Part shown: positions 1-12,609 of the stretch, in pieces
Numbering within the stretch: the first letter of the stretch is position 1
Layout of the letters: the number at the start of each line of letters is the position of its first letter
DNA from: Galeruca laticollis
Lineage: Eukaryota > Arthropoda > Insecta > Coleoptera > Chrysomelidae
Assembly: GCA_963921935.1 (NCBI GenBank)
Contig: OY998179.1
Location: 22,627,114 to 22,691,113, forward strand
Direction: 5' to 3'
DNA length: 64,000 nt
Translations under genes and position numbers: made by a program
The notes under the pieces: generated by a model
Told to the model about the DNA's origin: nothing
Databases searched by the model: none
What the model saw: only the letters and a program-made list of their open reading frames with translations

Positions 1-1319
<1,319 letters not shown>

Positions 1320-1386
1320 GCCCCCCTGCCATGAACCTTCCGACCCATAGTAAATAACAAAGAAGATGTAGGAATATCGCGTGATA

Positions 1387-1736
1387 TGTTAACAACAACA
1401 ACAAAGAGAATCATGGGTAATTCACGCAAAGTAAAGGGCTACTGAAATAGAATATATGCGCCTCCGTGTCGATGTTGGTTGATGTCCTGAAAACTCGGGA
1501 TCTTCCAATTGAAGACACAAATGAGCGTTTGGTTTCCCTGCTGAAATCCGTTATTTTGTGTTTTCCCATGTTTCGATTAACATCTTTGCTCCCAAATTTC
1601 ACATCATTATTTGGTTATGCCGTGCTGATGAGGCAAAATGAGCCAGAAACATGCATGTCCACGGTTACCATTCTATTTCAGTAGCCCTTTACTTTGCGTG
1701 AATTACCCATGATTCTCTTTGTTGTTGTTGTTAACA
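1387..1736. mobile_element. 350-base MITE with 67-base terminal inverted repeats
   Basis: The unit begins TGTTAACAACAAC and ends GTTGTTGTTAACA. Positions 1387-1453 and 1670-1736 are inverted copies of each other over 67 bases. A TA dinucleotide flanks each side (1385-1386 and 1737-1738), as expected for a target-site duplication of the Tc1/mariner superfamily. The inside holds a 72-codon open frame (1466-1684) without recognised domains. It is too short to be autonomous. The superfamily call rests only on the TA flanks. Confidence 0.7.
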
Positions 1737-1804
1737 TAGTACAACATATAGTGGTTATAGTATAAAAAGTAGGTACATCATAAAGAAATTAAAATAAAAC
1801 AAAT

Positions 1805-3170
1805 TTAAACAAACATAAGATTACACTGTGGTTGCTCACTCTGACAATAAATAATCCTTTCAAGCTCTTTTACAGATGAACTTTTTTTAATGTATTCTGG
1901 TAAACTATTGAAAGAACTAATACCTTTGTGAAATACAGAGTTGTATGTACTGCTTCTCCTACACATTTCAATTCTCAAATTTTCCTTATTTCTTGTGTCA
2001 TAGCTATGTACATCAAGATTACTAGAGAACTTTTCCTGCATATACACTGGTGCATGTCCAATTTTAACTTTGAAAATAAAAATTAATGTGAAATATAGCA
2101 TTAATCTATTTATTGGCATCCAGTTAAGTGTCTTTAGCATGTTGTTTATAGGAGTGTACTTAGAACACTTTAATATTATTCGCATGGGACGGTTTTGCAT
2201 CTTTTGAAGACGATTGATTTCATTTTGGTTTATCAGCTGTAAATAGCAAAAATAAGAAGGGTCCCAGGACACTACCTCGAGGTACTTCAGATTTGATTTT
2301 ATGGCAAGTTGAGATTTCATCTTCATAAATTATCTGAAAGCACCTGTCTTCTAAATAGGATTTTAAAATGAGGTATAGTTGATCAGGGAGATTTTGTAGA
2401 GGAGACATTTGTGCCATACCCTATCGAAGGCTTGTTGAACATCGAGGAACACTGCAGTACACATTTTCATAGATTCAAAGCTTTTTTTAATTTTATTTAC
2501 TATTCTCTGGCACTGCTGAATTGTTGAGTGTTCTTTTATAAACCCAAATTGATAGTTAGGAATAAGGTCTTCAGTAGGGATCGCAGCTTCAGTCCAGTTT
2601 AAAATTAGCCGTTCAAAAACTTTAGACATTATGGGAAAAAGACTTATTGGCCAGTATGAACTTGCTTCAGTTTTTAGTTTTTCAGACCTATTAATCATTA
2701 ATATGTATGTGCATTTCCACTGACCAGGAAAATTGCATAATCTAAACATACTATTAAATATAGTAGTCAAGAGCACTACTGCTTTTCTTGGTAGCTTTTT
2801 TAAGACTTCTGCAACTATGAGGTCGAATCTGGGAGCTTTATGTGGCTTAAGGTATTTTATCTTAAGGTATTTTATTTCTTTGTGTACTTCAGCAGGGGAA
2901 AATATTATTAATGGAGGTGACGACAGTTGACATGGTGATTCTTAGAATGCTTCTGTAGCATCGTCTTCAATATCAATTTCATGCGGGATAGAAAGTACTG
3001 TAGTAAGAAATTCAGCGAATGTGTTGGCCTTTTCAGAATCAGATTGAGTCCAAGTACCATCAGTTTTTCTTATCGGTGGAACAGCATAGGTCTTTTCAAT
3101 TTCTTCGTTGCTTTCCACAAGGATGATATTCAGGGGACAAATTTGATAAGTATAACTGAATGGATTCATT
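1805..3170 (-). pseudogene. Reverse transcriptase of the Jockey-like element (broken)
   Basis: Positions 2942-3169 hold the EN-RT linker (KANTFAEFLTTVLS). Positions 2363-2776 hold RT motifs typical of Jockey elements: MSKVFERLI, NYQFGFIKEHSTIQQ and VFLDVQQAFDRVWHKCLL, the last containing the first catalytic Asp. The segment carrying the YxDD box was not found intact. Positions 1805-2326 are the C-terminal thumb/tail (LQKMQNRPMRIIL, then FNSLPEYIK). The frame changes at least three times, so no functional enzyme is encoded. Confidence 0.85.
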
Positions 3171-3354
3171 TCTCGTTTCTCGAATAGCTCTGTTAAAGTT
3201 TCGAGTAAGATTATTAAGATGTGTTGTCTACTGGGTTTCTACTATTTTGCCATCTCTGCCGTGCTCTACGCTTTTCAATACCAAGTTCTTTTATCTGGAG
3301 AGGAATGTTATATTTAGAATGATTCACAGTTGTTATGTGCTGAACTACTTCTTC

Positions 3355-4135
3355 AATTTAGTGTTTAGTTTTTAGCCGCCAGTCTAATTTAATGTTTGCG
3401 TTAACTTGTTGTTGGAATTTTACCCAGTCCGTTTTGTTGTTACATAATCTCAGTGGTGCTGTTTTCCAAATTGGTCTGGTACTCTTAGTTATGATAATAA
3501 GACTGTAATCCGAGCTTAAATCAGAATTGGATTCAATATCACAGTAAACATCAGATATATCTTTGGTTAGTGCGAAGTCTAGTAAGTCAGGGATTTTATT
3601 TAAGTCGGTTGACCAGTAAGTTGGCTCACCTGTTGACAAAATATTTATTTGAATACTTTTTAATAAGTTTCTTCCTTTTGGCATGATTAGTCTAGACACC
3701 CACGTGGTATGCTTTGAATTCCAATCACCTGTTATTAGAAAGTGCGGATTGAATTCAGTGAACAGTTCATTATATTCTTCGTAACTTATATTGTATCGAG
3801 GTGGACTATACACTGAAGCAATTGTTATTGGTCTGATGTTAATTTCAAGTTCAACACTTGTACGTATTTTATTACTTGTATATGGTATTAGAACATGATG
3901 TTTAAGTGATGATTTGATGATAAGTGCTGTTCCTGCATGGGCAGTTCCATCAGGATGATTTGAGAAATAAGTATTACAATATGGGATTTTGATGACCGTT
4001 CCGTCTGTGGAGTGACTTCCAGGATATGAGCAATATATCTATTTTGTTTATTTCTATAAATAGTATGATTTCCTGCACATGGTTACTTAAACCATTCGCA
4101 TTCCATGTTGCAATCTGTATTGAATTATTGAATTT
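3355..4135 (-). pseudogene. Endonuclease domain of the Jockey-like element (broken)
   Basis: The apurinic/apyrimidinic-type endonuclease nicks the target for target-primed reverse transcription. The clearest block (3358-3813) reads SPPRYNISYEEYNELF, then the metal-binding motif ITGDWNSKHTTW, then SDYSLI where a family SDH is expected, so the catalytic His appears to be lost. The N-terminal part continues upstream to about 4135 (an ATWNANGL-like start) in other frames, showing several frameshifts. Confidence 0.8.
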
Positions 4136-4284
4136 TATTTGCTTAACTTATTTACTAGTGTTGTCAGCTTAGTAAGTACCATGCTGTTTTGGCTAATAAG
4201 CTGGTTTAACATATTTTTGAACTTGTTTAAAAAGTCTGTCAATTTGTTTGTTATATCTAAGTTGTTGCTTGTAGTCTGAAGGGG

Positions 4285-5462
4285 CAATCTATTATTGTGC
4301 GTAGATCTGAATGTTTTGGGGTTGAAATTGATTTTGACTACGATTGTTCCTTGTGAAACTGAATTGTGATTGGTTTTGAGTATGATGGGTTTGGTTGTTT
4401 GTTTTGTTTCTTGTTTTTAGTATATCTTGGTAAACTGTGTATCCTCTATAGTTTGCCGGGTGGTTGCCCTGACAAAGAACACATTTGGCTGTAGTATATC
4501 TGTTCTTTACATGTTTTTGTATCATGAGATCCGCTGCACTTCACACATTTAAAAGGTCTCATGCAGTAGGTTTTAGAGTGGTTGTAATCCTGGCATCTTG
4601 TACATTGAACAATATTATTTTTCTTTCTTGGTGGTTCAATTTTTATTTTGCAATATTGAATATTATCTATGTTATATATTTCTTTATTGTTGTTACTGGG
4701 TTCAATATCAACACAGAATAATGGAAGCGGTTCTTTACTAACCCTGTGTCTAATATTCATTATGTTTCTAACAACATGTCCTTTTTTTCTAGATCGATGG
4801 TAATATCTTCTAACAATACAGAGGGGTGCAACCCTCTGATTACGACTCAGTAGGACTTTTCTTGCTTAATCTGGTATTTTGCCTTCGCGAATATAACGGA
4901 TCAGCTTTCTGTAACTGTCAATAGTTAACGGGTTAATTTTTGTTGTGCCACTTGATACAGCTTTAATAGTGAACGTATTTTGATCAGTTACAGTTGTCAG
5001 CTTCTTGAGCATTGCTTTATAGTTGCTGACTGAGTAAATATATATTGGAGGAGGTTTTAGTTCTTTAGGAGTATTATCTGAATTTGCAGGGTTTGCGTTT
5101 ACTGTTTAATTTTTTTCTTGAGGGTTTTCGTTGGAAATTGATTGATATCTGTTAGAAGTTGGAATTTTGGATGGCGTCTCACTTGAGTTTTGACGATGAG
5201 TTCTTTTTATTTTGGGCCTTGCTTGTTGCCAAGGATGTTTTGATGAGTTTTCTTCGTCATCACTAAACATTTCAGCTTCGTCGCTAGATGTTGCGCTAAA
5301 TGGAAGATAACATTGACTTATGTTTTGATAGCTACATGCTGTATTTTGGTGATTATTTATGTTTGGTTGAATTGGAATTACTTGTTGTTGATACATTTGG
5401 TAAGGATGTTGCATTAGCTGTTCTTGTTTATTGAATCCATAGAATGGAGCCTGAGTTGTCAT
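4285..5462 (-). pseudogene. gag-like ORF1 of the Jockey-like element (broken)
   Basis: ORF1 would encode the RNA-binding protein that packages the retrotransposon transcript. The N-terminal piece (5106-5462) is rich in Gln, Asn and Pro and includes an acidic patch. After a gap with stops, 4446-4760 carries zinc-knuckle sequence in which CTRCQDYNH begins a CCHC finger and CVKCSGSHDTKTC a second one. A further Gln/Asn-rich tail lies at 4292-4525 in another frame. At least two frame breaks separate these blocks. Confidence 0.75.
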
Positions 5463-5779
5463 TTGGTTGGATGTTATTGTTATTTATTACATCTGTGGAT
5501 TTTGTGAATTTTGAAAATTCATTGGGTACGCCACTGGAGTGGTTGATGGGTTCATTTGTATATTGAACATATTGTCTGATTTTATTTACACATATACTTT
5601 TTATTTATATTTATATCACTTAATTACTTCTAGTTTTGATAAGTATATTTTTTTTTATCAAAAGACCAGTTTTTTGTTTAGTTTAACTCTGATAATCGTT
5701 TTGTTATCACTTTTTCACTGTGCTGTTTCAAAAGACACTTCTTTGAAAGTCAAACCGAAACTGTGGCCACAGTATATTG

Positions 5780-5860
5780 AAACAGTTTCATTTAAAAAAG
5801 TAATATGAGTAGATTCTACAGAGTGAGTCGATACAGTAAATTTGATTGAAAAAATAATAT
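5780..5860 (+). mobile_element. Short Penelope 5'-end fragment
   Basis: The motif TTTCATTTAAAA, then TAATATGAGTAGATTC, matches the junction where other Penelope copies in this window start their open frame (36405, 43665, and reverse strand near 43159). Here it decays within about 20 codons. It lies between the Jockey-like LINE and the mariner. Confidence 0.5.
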
Positions 5861-6441
5861 GTTCCTTTTCTAAAACTCATCATTCCCTAACTGACGTTGA
5901 AACAGTAGTTAATGAAGTTGAACCACAATTTTTATATCAAATATACAGGGTGGTCCTTAAGTAATTGTACATAGAAATATGGTAGATTCCTGACTTTAAA
6001 ATATTACGATTTAAACCAACTTGCTTTAATAAAATCTTGCTAATAAGAAATATACAGGATGTTTAAGGTAAAATTTTAAAATTTCTTTTTTGCAATAACT
6101 TTAACGTTTTTGGATATGTATACATAAAAATTTGGAAATAGAGGTTTTTGGGCACGAAAAATTATAATCTGGTACCTACTTCGATGTAATTTGCAGAGGG
6201 CGCCACATAGGCTACATTTGTGGCATCAATGTGCCCTGAATTTTTTTGCTGTTTAAGTTAGCGGTATTTTTGTAAAAGAATATTGAAGCCACGTTATTTT
6301 AATAGAAAAAAGGTATACTTGTGATTAACCTTAAAACTTAACGGTTTATGATATAATCGCATTTTAGGGATCAGCTGCATGATTATTATTGAAAACATTT
6401 AGAAAACAAATTTAAGAAATAACATTATAACTTCAATTGTG

Positions 6442-7518
6442 TCACATTAAATGTTCGATATGTCCTCCATTCTCGTCGATGCATTTATCTACATGTTCCA
6501 TAAAAGATCGTCTCATATTAAACAAGATCATTGGATCAAAAAATACCGCTGCTCTATTTATTTCTTCCCAAAGTTGGTCGCTTGTATTTATGGGATCCTT
6601 ATAAACAAGTTGTTTCATTGCACCCCATACACCGAAATCGAGAGGATTCAAGTCTGGACTACGTGCTGGCCAAGGAAAATGGCTACCACGACCAATCCAG
6701 CGTTCAGGAAATTTGTTATTCAAATATGTTTTGACTGCTCTCGTATAATGCGGCGGTGCACTATCTTGCATGAACCACATATTTTTTCTTATATTCAGTG
6801 GCAATTCTTCCAATAGATTAATGAAATCATTTTGCAAAAAATGTAAGTAGTTCTCACCATTCAAATTACGAGGTAACTCGTATGGTCCTAAGAAATTGTT
6901 ACCAATGATACCACACCATACGTTTATTTTGAATTCATATTGGAAATGGCTTACTCGTTTATCATGGGGATTTTCAATAGCCCAAAGATGATTGTTCCTT
7001 AAATTAAAAATACCACGGCGGTTGAATGTAGCTTCGTCGGTAAATAATATTCTGTCGACGAAGGTGTGATTAAGATTTTGCCTGTTTCGGATATCACTTG
7101 CAAATTGGTATCTTAACGGTAGATCTGCTGGCAATTAATTTTGTACCGGAGTAAAATGGTATGGGTGATACTTCTCGAGGTGGAGTCTTTTTAAAATAGA
7201 AGTTTTACTGATTTGTAAAGCAGCAGATAAACGCCGTGTACTAACTTGAGGATCATCTTCAATGCGAACCATTATTTCGTCATCTTTATCAGGCGTAATT
7301 ATTCTTGGTCGGCCTAAGTTATCACGCTTAGGACGAAACGAACCACTATCGCCTAAATTCCTAAATAGATTCTGGAATGTTTGATGATTAGGTTGCTGCC
7401 TGTTTGGATATCTTCTCAAATATTCTCGTTTCGCAGCTCGCCCATTAAAATTTTGCTGACAGTAAATAGCAACCATATCTCTCATATCTGTATTAGAATA
7501 ATTATTATGCCTCGGCAT
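6442..7518 (-). pseudogene. Mariner DD41D transposase with one nonsense codon
   Basis: The protein starts at 7518 (MPRHNNYSNTDM) with helix-turn-helix regions including GRPRIITPDKDDE. It continues in the same frame past a single TAA at 7135-7137, just after HFTPVQN, to 6442. Catalytic residues are visible: FTDEATF (first Asp), MQDSAPPH (second Asp) and SPDLNPLDFGVWG (third Asp), with 41 residues between the last two. That spacing defines the DD41D group of mariner relatives. The full length of about 357 codons is normal. Apart from the stop the frame is intact, which suggests fairly recent inactivation. Confidence 0.9.
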
Positions 7519-7667
7519 TTTCTGCTTTTTTTAAATTAACTAATAAAATGCAAACTAAATATTACAAGACTGACATAATATTGAAACAAATCGAATGCTT
7601 CGCTGTCAAAATCATTCGTGACGTCAGCCTACTATGTTAATAGTTTCCGAAATGAATAATTATTACT

Positions 7668-8304
7668 TTGGGAAGAAATAAATAGAGCAGCGGGTGTTTT
7701 TGATCCAATGATGTTGTTTAATATGAGACGATCTTTTATGGAACGTGTAGATAAATGCATCGACGAGAATGGAGGAAATATCGATCATTTAATGTGACAC
7801 AACTGAAGTTATAATGTTATTTAGTTTAGTTTTTTTTAATTTGTTTTCTAAATGTTTTTAATAATAATCAAGCAGCTGATCCATAAAATGCGATTATATC
7901 GAAAACCATTATGTTTTAAGGTTAATAACAAGTATGCCTTTTTTCTATTAAAATAACGTGACTTTAATATTCTTTTACAAAAATACCGCTAACTTAAACA
8001 GCAAAAAATTTTAGGGCACATTGATGCCACAAAGGTGGCCTATGTAGCGCCCTCTATAAACTACATCGAAGTAGGTACCAGATTATGATTGTTCGTGCCC
8101 AAAAACCTCTATTTCCAAATTTTTATGTATACATAAAAAAACGTTGAAGTTATTGCAAAAAAGAAATTTTAAAATTTAACCTTTAACATCCTGTATATTC
8201 CTTATTAGCAAGATTTTATTAAAGTAAGTTGGTTTTAATCGTAATATTTTAAAGTCAGTAATCTACCATATTTCTATGTACAATTACTTAAGGACCACCC
8301 TGTA
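7668..8304 (+). repeat. Inverted duplicate of the mariner 3' end, including transposase C-terminus
   Basis: The plus strand here reads a transposase C-terminal fragment (GGAAGAAATAAATAGAGCAG onward, ending in a stop near 7795) followed by the 3' untranslated end and terminal repeat. It mirrors 5944-6580 with a few percent mismatches. It has no start codon and is not a gene. Confidence 0.85.
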
Positions 8305-8566
8305 TAATGTAACAAAGAATTGTTGAAAATTAGATCGTTCATTATAAACGATTAGTATCCTCTCACTCCGTCGTGCAAACATCATCTAAACATCTATAAA
8401 ATTGTAATTCGGTTTTTACGTCTATTATCTTTACATTTACGAGTAAATGTTATATTATATTGGAAATATTGTCACCTCCTTGTTCATGTATTTTATACGA
8501 AAGAACAATATATTTTCTATATATCTGGAGTGCCATATCTTCTTAACTGGTACAGTAGAAATATTT

Positions 8567-8719
8567 GATCTTCACCCGTGCGTCATTAATATCTGATAAC
8601 ATAATCGACATAATTATTAAGTGGCATCGCTATTAATAGTGATTAGTGAAGAACAGAACAAAATCACTTGACATTTGTCCGTTATGTTATCAGATATTAA
8701 TGACGCACGGGTAAAGATC
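8567..8719. repeat. 153-base inverted-repeat element (possible MITE)
   Basis: The arm 8567-8604 (GATCTTCACCCGTGCGTCAT onward) and the arm 8682-8719 are reverse complements with one mismatch over 38 bases. About 77 bases separate them. No clear target-site duplication was seen, so a MITE is likely but not proven. Confidence 0.65.
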
Positions 8720-8739
8720 CAATAATTCAAATGTATATC

Positions 8740-8985
8740 ATTTTCCATTCTGGTGACGTGTCCAAACTGTTCGAATTTCAACTCTTCCATTATGGTTTAA
8801 TTTCTTATTTTATCCCTTCTAGTTGCCCCTTTCACTTTACATATTTTCTGCTACCTGTAGTTTGCTCTTGAGTTATTTTGTAAGAATCCAGCTTTCACAA
8901 CCGTACGTAAGATATCGATTTATAAATCTTTAGCTTCCTTTGTTTGGATACATCTTTTCTACCCAGGAAATTTTTATTTAAATTA
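8740..8985 (-). pseudogene. C-terminal remnant of a second LINE reverse transcriptase
   Basis: On the minus strand, from about 8985 down, one finds LTYGCESWILTK, then KSKLQVAENM, then after frame changes RDKIRN and EELKFEQFGHVTRM. This is the characteristic post-RT tail (YGCESW ... GHVTRM) of CFDP2/RTE-type LINEs. Several stops and indels interrupt it. It sits beside, and is distinct from, the RTE-like element starting near 9045. Confidence 0.65.
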
Positions 8986-9888
8986 TAATATACTTTTACT
9001 GCGGCAATTATCCTTTCGTTTAATTATGTTTCTTGTTTTTCGTTACTTTGTAAATGTATTCGTCAATTCTTCTTCGAGTGCCTTCTCCTATCGAAGATCG
9101 GCAACAATTTTGGCGAACTCTTTCCTGTCTTGGACCCTTTTTAGCAAAGTGTATGTTCTTAAGCCAGTCCTGGTCCACATCTACCTTCGATCTTACCCTC
9201 TATCATGAGCTGAATTCATATCTATTGTGTCTCATTACATGACCGAAATACTAGTTTTCCGCTTTTTTATGATTTCGATGAGCTCACGTTCTCTGCCCAT
9301 TCGATTCAAAACTTCCAAATTGGTGGTGTGAGCAGTCCAAGGTACTCGTAACATTCGCCGATACACCCACATTTCGAATGACTCGAGCCTGTTTAGGCTG
9401 CTAACTTTTAGCGTCCACGCTTCAACCTCATACAGAAGTATGGAATATATGTAGCACTTCACAAAATTGTTTCTAATTTTTATATAAAGTGGCCTATCCC
9501 TTAACAGGAATCGCATTTTTAAGAAGTTTGCCCTAGCCATTTCAATCCGAGCTCTAATTTCCAAATCAGGATTCAGATCTTTGCCGATCCAGCTGCCCAG
9601 ATATTCAAATTTAGACACCCTGGTTATCTGTGTCCCGTATATATTTACATGTACTGGTTGATTTAGATTCCGGTTTACCGCCAATATCTTTGTTTTTGCG
9701 GTGTTGATTTTTAAACCTAATAGATCTCCTTCAGCTGATATCTAAGTAGCTGCTGCAAGCCCTCAGGACTGTTCGCAATTATAACTGTGTCGTCGGTATA
9801 TCTTAGATTATTTATCAGGATCTCGTTCACTTTTATGCCATCCTCTGCGCCTTCAAGTGCGTTTTGAAATACAATTTCGGAGTACATG

Positions 9889-10767
9889 CAGGCCTGCCAC
9901 ATCTACGGAATTTTCCGTAGATCTACGGAATTCAGAAGATGTCTACGGAATCTCCGAAAAGTCTCGAAAATCTACGGAATTTTCAACAACAATCATAATA
10001 ATTACTATGTACTGTTATACTGTTTGCTCCGAGTTCTCTGAGTAAATTATTTCTCAAAATATTACCCACTAACAAAATACTTACTAAGAAAACGAAGAGT
10101 GCGGAGAGTAGATAACCTGACATATACCAATCTGTATTTTGTGGTTGTTTAACTTACATGAATCATGAATATAACCATAACCAAAAACGGACGAAAAACT
10201 TAAAAATCTTCATTATTTAATTCCCACAAATATAAACCAAAAGAAATCCATCTATTGCCGATTCGGCTACCGTTTTCCTATAGTTATAAGCGAGAATGTG
10301 AATTAAATTTCTCGGATAGTTTTGAAAACTTCTGGCCCAAAGTATCAGTTTTTAAAAATACAAATGATGAACTAACATTTCCTTTATTAGTAAAATTAAC
10401 AAATCACATTAGAATTCTTTCTCATATTTCTGCAACAGTAGAAAGAATTTTTTCTTCAAGTAATATAAACAAAACTAGCACCAGAAACTCATTGATTACC
10501 AATACCTACCCAGAGTCGACTACTCCATGCAAAAAATAAATAAAAACAATTACAGTTGCCATAACTTTGAAGCTGAAAAATTGTATATCGTCCAATAAAC
10601 AAATTCAAAATTCACACAGGCACGCTACTTGAGCGTTCAAGGTCATTAAGGATCAGATGTTCATAAGTTCAGATAACCCCATACTGTATGTTGAAGCTCT
10701 ATTCTGGATCTACGGAAATTTCCGAACCAATCTACGGATATTTGATCTGGTTCATGTGGCAGCCCTG
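9889..10767 (+). mobile_element. Non-autonomous hAT element with perfect 8-base duplication
   Basis: The element starts CAGGCCTGCCACAT and ends ATGTGGCAGCCCTG, giving hAT-type inverted termini. The flanks AGTACATG (9881-9888 and 10768-10775) are a perfect 8-base target-site duplication. Both subterminal regions are loaded with copies of TCTACGGAA in either orientation, as is usual for transposase binding sites in hAT elements. Only the transposase C-terminus remains inside, so movement would need help from another copy. Confidence 0.9.
10255..10539 (+). pseudogene. hAT transposase C-terminal dimerisation remnant
   Basis: The frame reads ENFWPKVSVFKN, then LVKLTNHIRILSHISATVERIFSS in outline, then NKTSTRNSLITNT. 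The VERIFSS ... KTxxRN pattern is the C-terminal dimerisation region of hAT transposases. The DDE catalytic core is absent. The first codon of the frame is not a true start. Confidence 0.75.
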
Positions 10768-11986
10768 AGTACATGTTAAAAAGCATAGGGCTCAGCACAC
10801 ATCCCTGTCTGACTCCACATTTAATTGGTACAGTTTTTGTTTGGGTGTTTTCAAAAAGCACTGTCGCTACCTGGTGTTCATAGAGGTACTGAATGATTTT
10901 TAGATCTTGGGAATCTAAACCTTTACTTTCTAGTATGTTCAGCAGCATGCCATGTTTGACACAATCAAATGCTTTAGCATAGTCTATGAAACATATATAT
11001 ACTTCTTTTCGTTGATCTCGACTCTTCTGTAGCAGGACCGATAGCCCAAACAAAGCCTCTCTAGGCCCCAATCCCTCTCTGAAGCCCATCTGTAGTTCAC
11101 TCAGTTCCTGCTCGAATTTTTTATGTATTCTATTATGTAGAACCTTTAGAAACAACTTTAATATTCGACTCATTAAGCTAATTAGTTGAAACTCATCGCA
11201 TCTTTTTGCACCTGGTTTTTTAGGAATAGGGACAAATGTAGATTTTAGCCAGTCTTGAGGAATGTATCCATTGTTATAGATAGTATTGAATAGTTTGGTG
11301 AGGATTTTTAAGTTTTCTTCATTTATAAGTTTCAGGAGTTCTGGACAAATGTTGGGTGGTCCAGGTGCTTTACCATTTTTTATTCCCTTCAAAGTCTTCT
11401 CTATTTCTGCAGTCATTATATTTGGTCCCATTTCTGTTTGACGTTGGTTACAAAAGGGGGGACCTTTTGTAACCACACTTCTTGCAGTTCTTGTGTGTCT
11501 AAGATTGTCTTGTTGTCTTGATTTACTATTTTTGTATATGCTGGGGATTTCGGTTTCCTGTAAATTCCTTAACTCTTTTGTAGATGTTAAATAGATCATG
11601 CTTTTGGTGCATCTTTTCTATTTCCTTACTTCTCTCCATCATCCATGCTTCTTTGGCATTTCTAATTTTAGTCCTGACAAGTGCTTGAGTTTATTTATGT
11701 TTTCCTTTTTGCGTGTTTTTGAGTTAAATCTAATATCTCTTGAGTTATCCATTCTTTATGTCGTTTCCTGGTGTTTACAGTTGTTATATATTCTTGCGTG
11801 TCTAAAATGGCATTTTTAAGCTGACTCCAGGTGTGCTCTATTTTTTCCTCAATTGTATATTCAGGCTCTATGATTTTTTGGGCTTTGCTCAGTTGTTTGT
11901 TGAGTTATGAGAGATGATTTGCTTCTTTGCCACGTCTTTTAGGGCTGCCGTGTTGGGTTTTCTTAGAACTATCTTTTTAAGTTTTT

Positions 11987-12565
11987 TCAATCGAGAGCTA
12001 CTACGCGATTGTGATCTGGCTCCACATCTGCACCAGGGTAAGTTTTCACAGTGAGGATGCCGTTTCTGTATCTTTTTGGTACTACTATATAATCAATTTG
12101 GTTTCTAATTGGATGGTCTGATGTGTCTTTGGGAGATCTCCATGTATAGAGGCGTCTTGGGAGTAGTTTGAACCACGTGTGGGAGATGAACATTTTCTCC
12201 TCTTGGTAGAATTGAACTAATGTATCGCCTCTTTCGTTTCTTATTCCTAGTCCATGCTCCCCGACAGTGTCATCGCATCTTTCCTTACCTACTTTTGCTT
12301 TAAAGCCTCCTAGGATGAGGGTTGTTTCATCCTCTCTGGTTTGGGACAGCAGTTGTTTTATTTCCGCGTAGAAAGATGTATTGTCTGATTCTGGTTTATC
12401 AGTTGTTGGAGCATATGCTTGAACGATATTTAAATTTTTCGGTGTTGCCTTGAGTTGTATCATCATTGCCCTGTCAGAAAGTGGTACGAAATTAAGGACC
12501 GAGTAAGCTATTCCAGGATCCAGCATAATCCCGACGCCATAATCATTGTTCCCAGAATAGTAAAA
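11987..12565 (-). pseudogene. Endonuclease domain of the RTE-like element
   Basis: The minus-strand frame begins around NNYTFYYSGNNDYGVGI (about 12565) and runs to 11987. It includes VQAYAPTTDKP, TTLILGGFKAKVG (GDFNAK-like metal-binding site, with Gly in place of Asp), NQIDYIVVPKRYRN and ADVEPDHNRVVA (SDH-type motif read as PDH). It would nick target DNA for insertion. A stop lies just upstream and the N-terminal portion is missing. Confidence 0.8.
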
Positions 12566-12609
12566 AGTGTAATTGTTCCTAAATCTTTGAAACTATTTAT
12601 GTCCTTGTT

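Larger units (their letters stand above)
1800..5480 (-). mobile_element. Degenerate Jockey-like non-LTR retrotransposon
   Basis: Reading the minus strand from about 5480 down, the parts come in the usual LINE order: Gln/Asn-rich gag start, gag zinc knuckles, apurinic-type endonuclease, linker, reverse transcriptase and C-terminal thumb region. Every part is cut by stops and frameshifts, so the copy is dead. The 3' end lies in A/T-rich sequence near 1745-1800, just beyond the MITE. Family placement in the Jockey/CR1 group comes from the gag knuckle plus EN-RT architecture and is approximate. Confidence 0.85.
5944..8304 (-). mobile_element. DD41D mariner-type transposon with very long inverted ends
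   Basis: The element starts TACAGGGTGGTCC and ends GGACCACCCTGTA, with TA on each side (5942-5943 and 8305-8306), the signature of the Tc1/mariner superfamily. It is 2361 bases long and contains a transposase on the minus strand. The inverted ends are not the usual few dozen bases: about 5944-6580 matches 7668-8304 in reverse, and this includes the last ~40 codons of the transposase. The promoter-side end therefore seems to have been replaced by a copy of the other end. Confidence 0.9.
9235..11599 (-). pseudogene. Reverse transcriptase of the RTE-like element, interrupted
   Basis: Visible motifs in order: IKNGKAPGPPNICPELLK (linker/fingers), WLKSTFVPIPKKPGAKRCDEF, FREGLGPREALFGL, VYICFIDYAKAFDCV (first catalytic Asp), GVRQGCVLSPMLFNMYS (motif B), then the hAT insertion, then LRYTDDTVII (catalytic YxDD box) at about 9780-9810 and KFEYLGSWI and YRRMLRVPWTAHTTN tail motifs at 9235-9684. 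A frame break near 9700 and another near 9240 occur after the YTDD box. Several stops follow below 9235. Confidence 0.85.
9045..12595 (-). mobile_element. RTE-like non-LTR retrotransposon, split by a hAT
   Basis: The minus strand carries endonuclease (about 12565-11987), a linker with stops (about 11980-11600) and reverse transcriptase with C-terminal tail (11599 down to about 9045). The hAT at 9889-10767 is inserted between the RT motifs LFNMYS and EIVFQNALEG. After removing it the RT frame resumes through the YTDD box. The sequence style (LGGFKAKVG endonuclease, YEVEAWTL and GRERELIEIIKKRK tail) fits RTE/CFDP2-like insect LINEs; the exact clade is inferred. Confidence 0.85.

Noticed and set aside
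6451..6816. Plus-strand frame of 121 codons
   Set aside because: Antisense of the mariner transposase.
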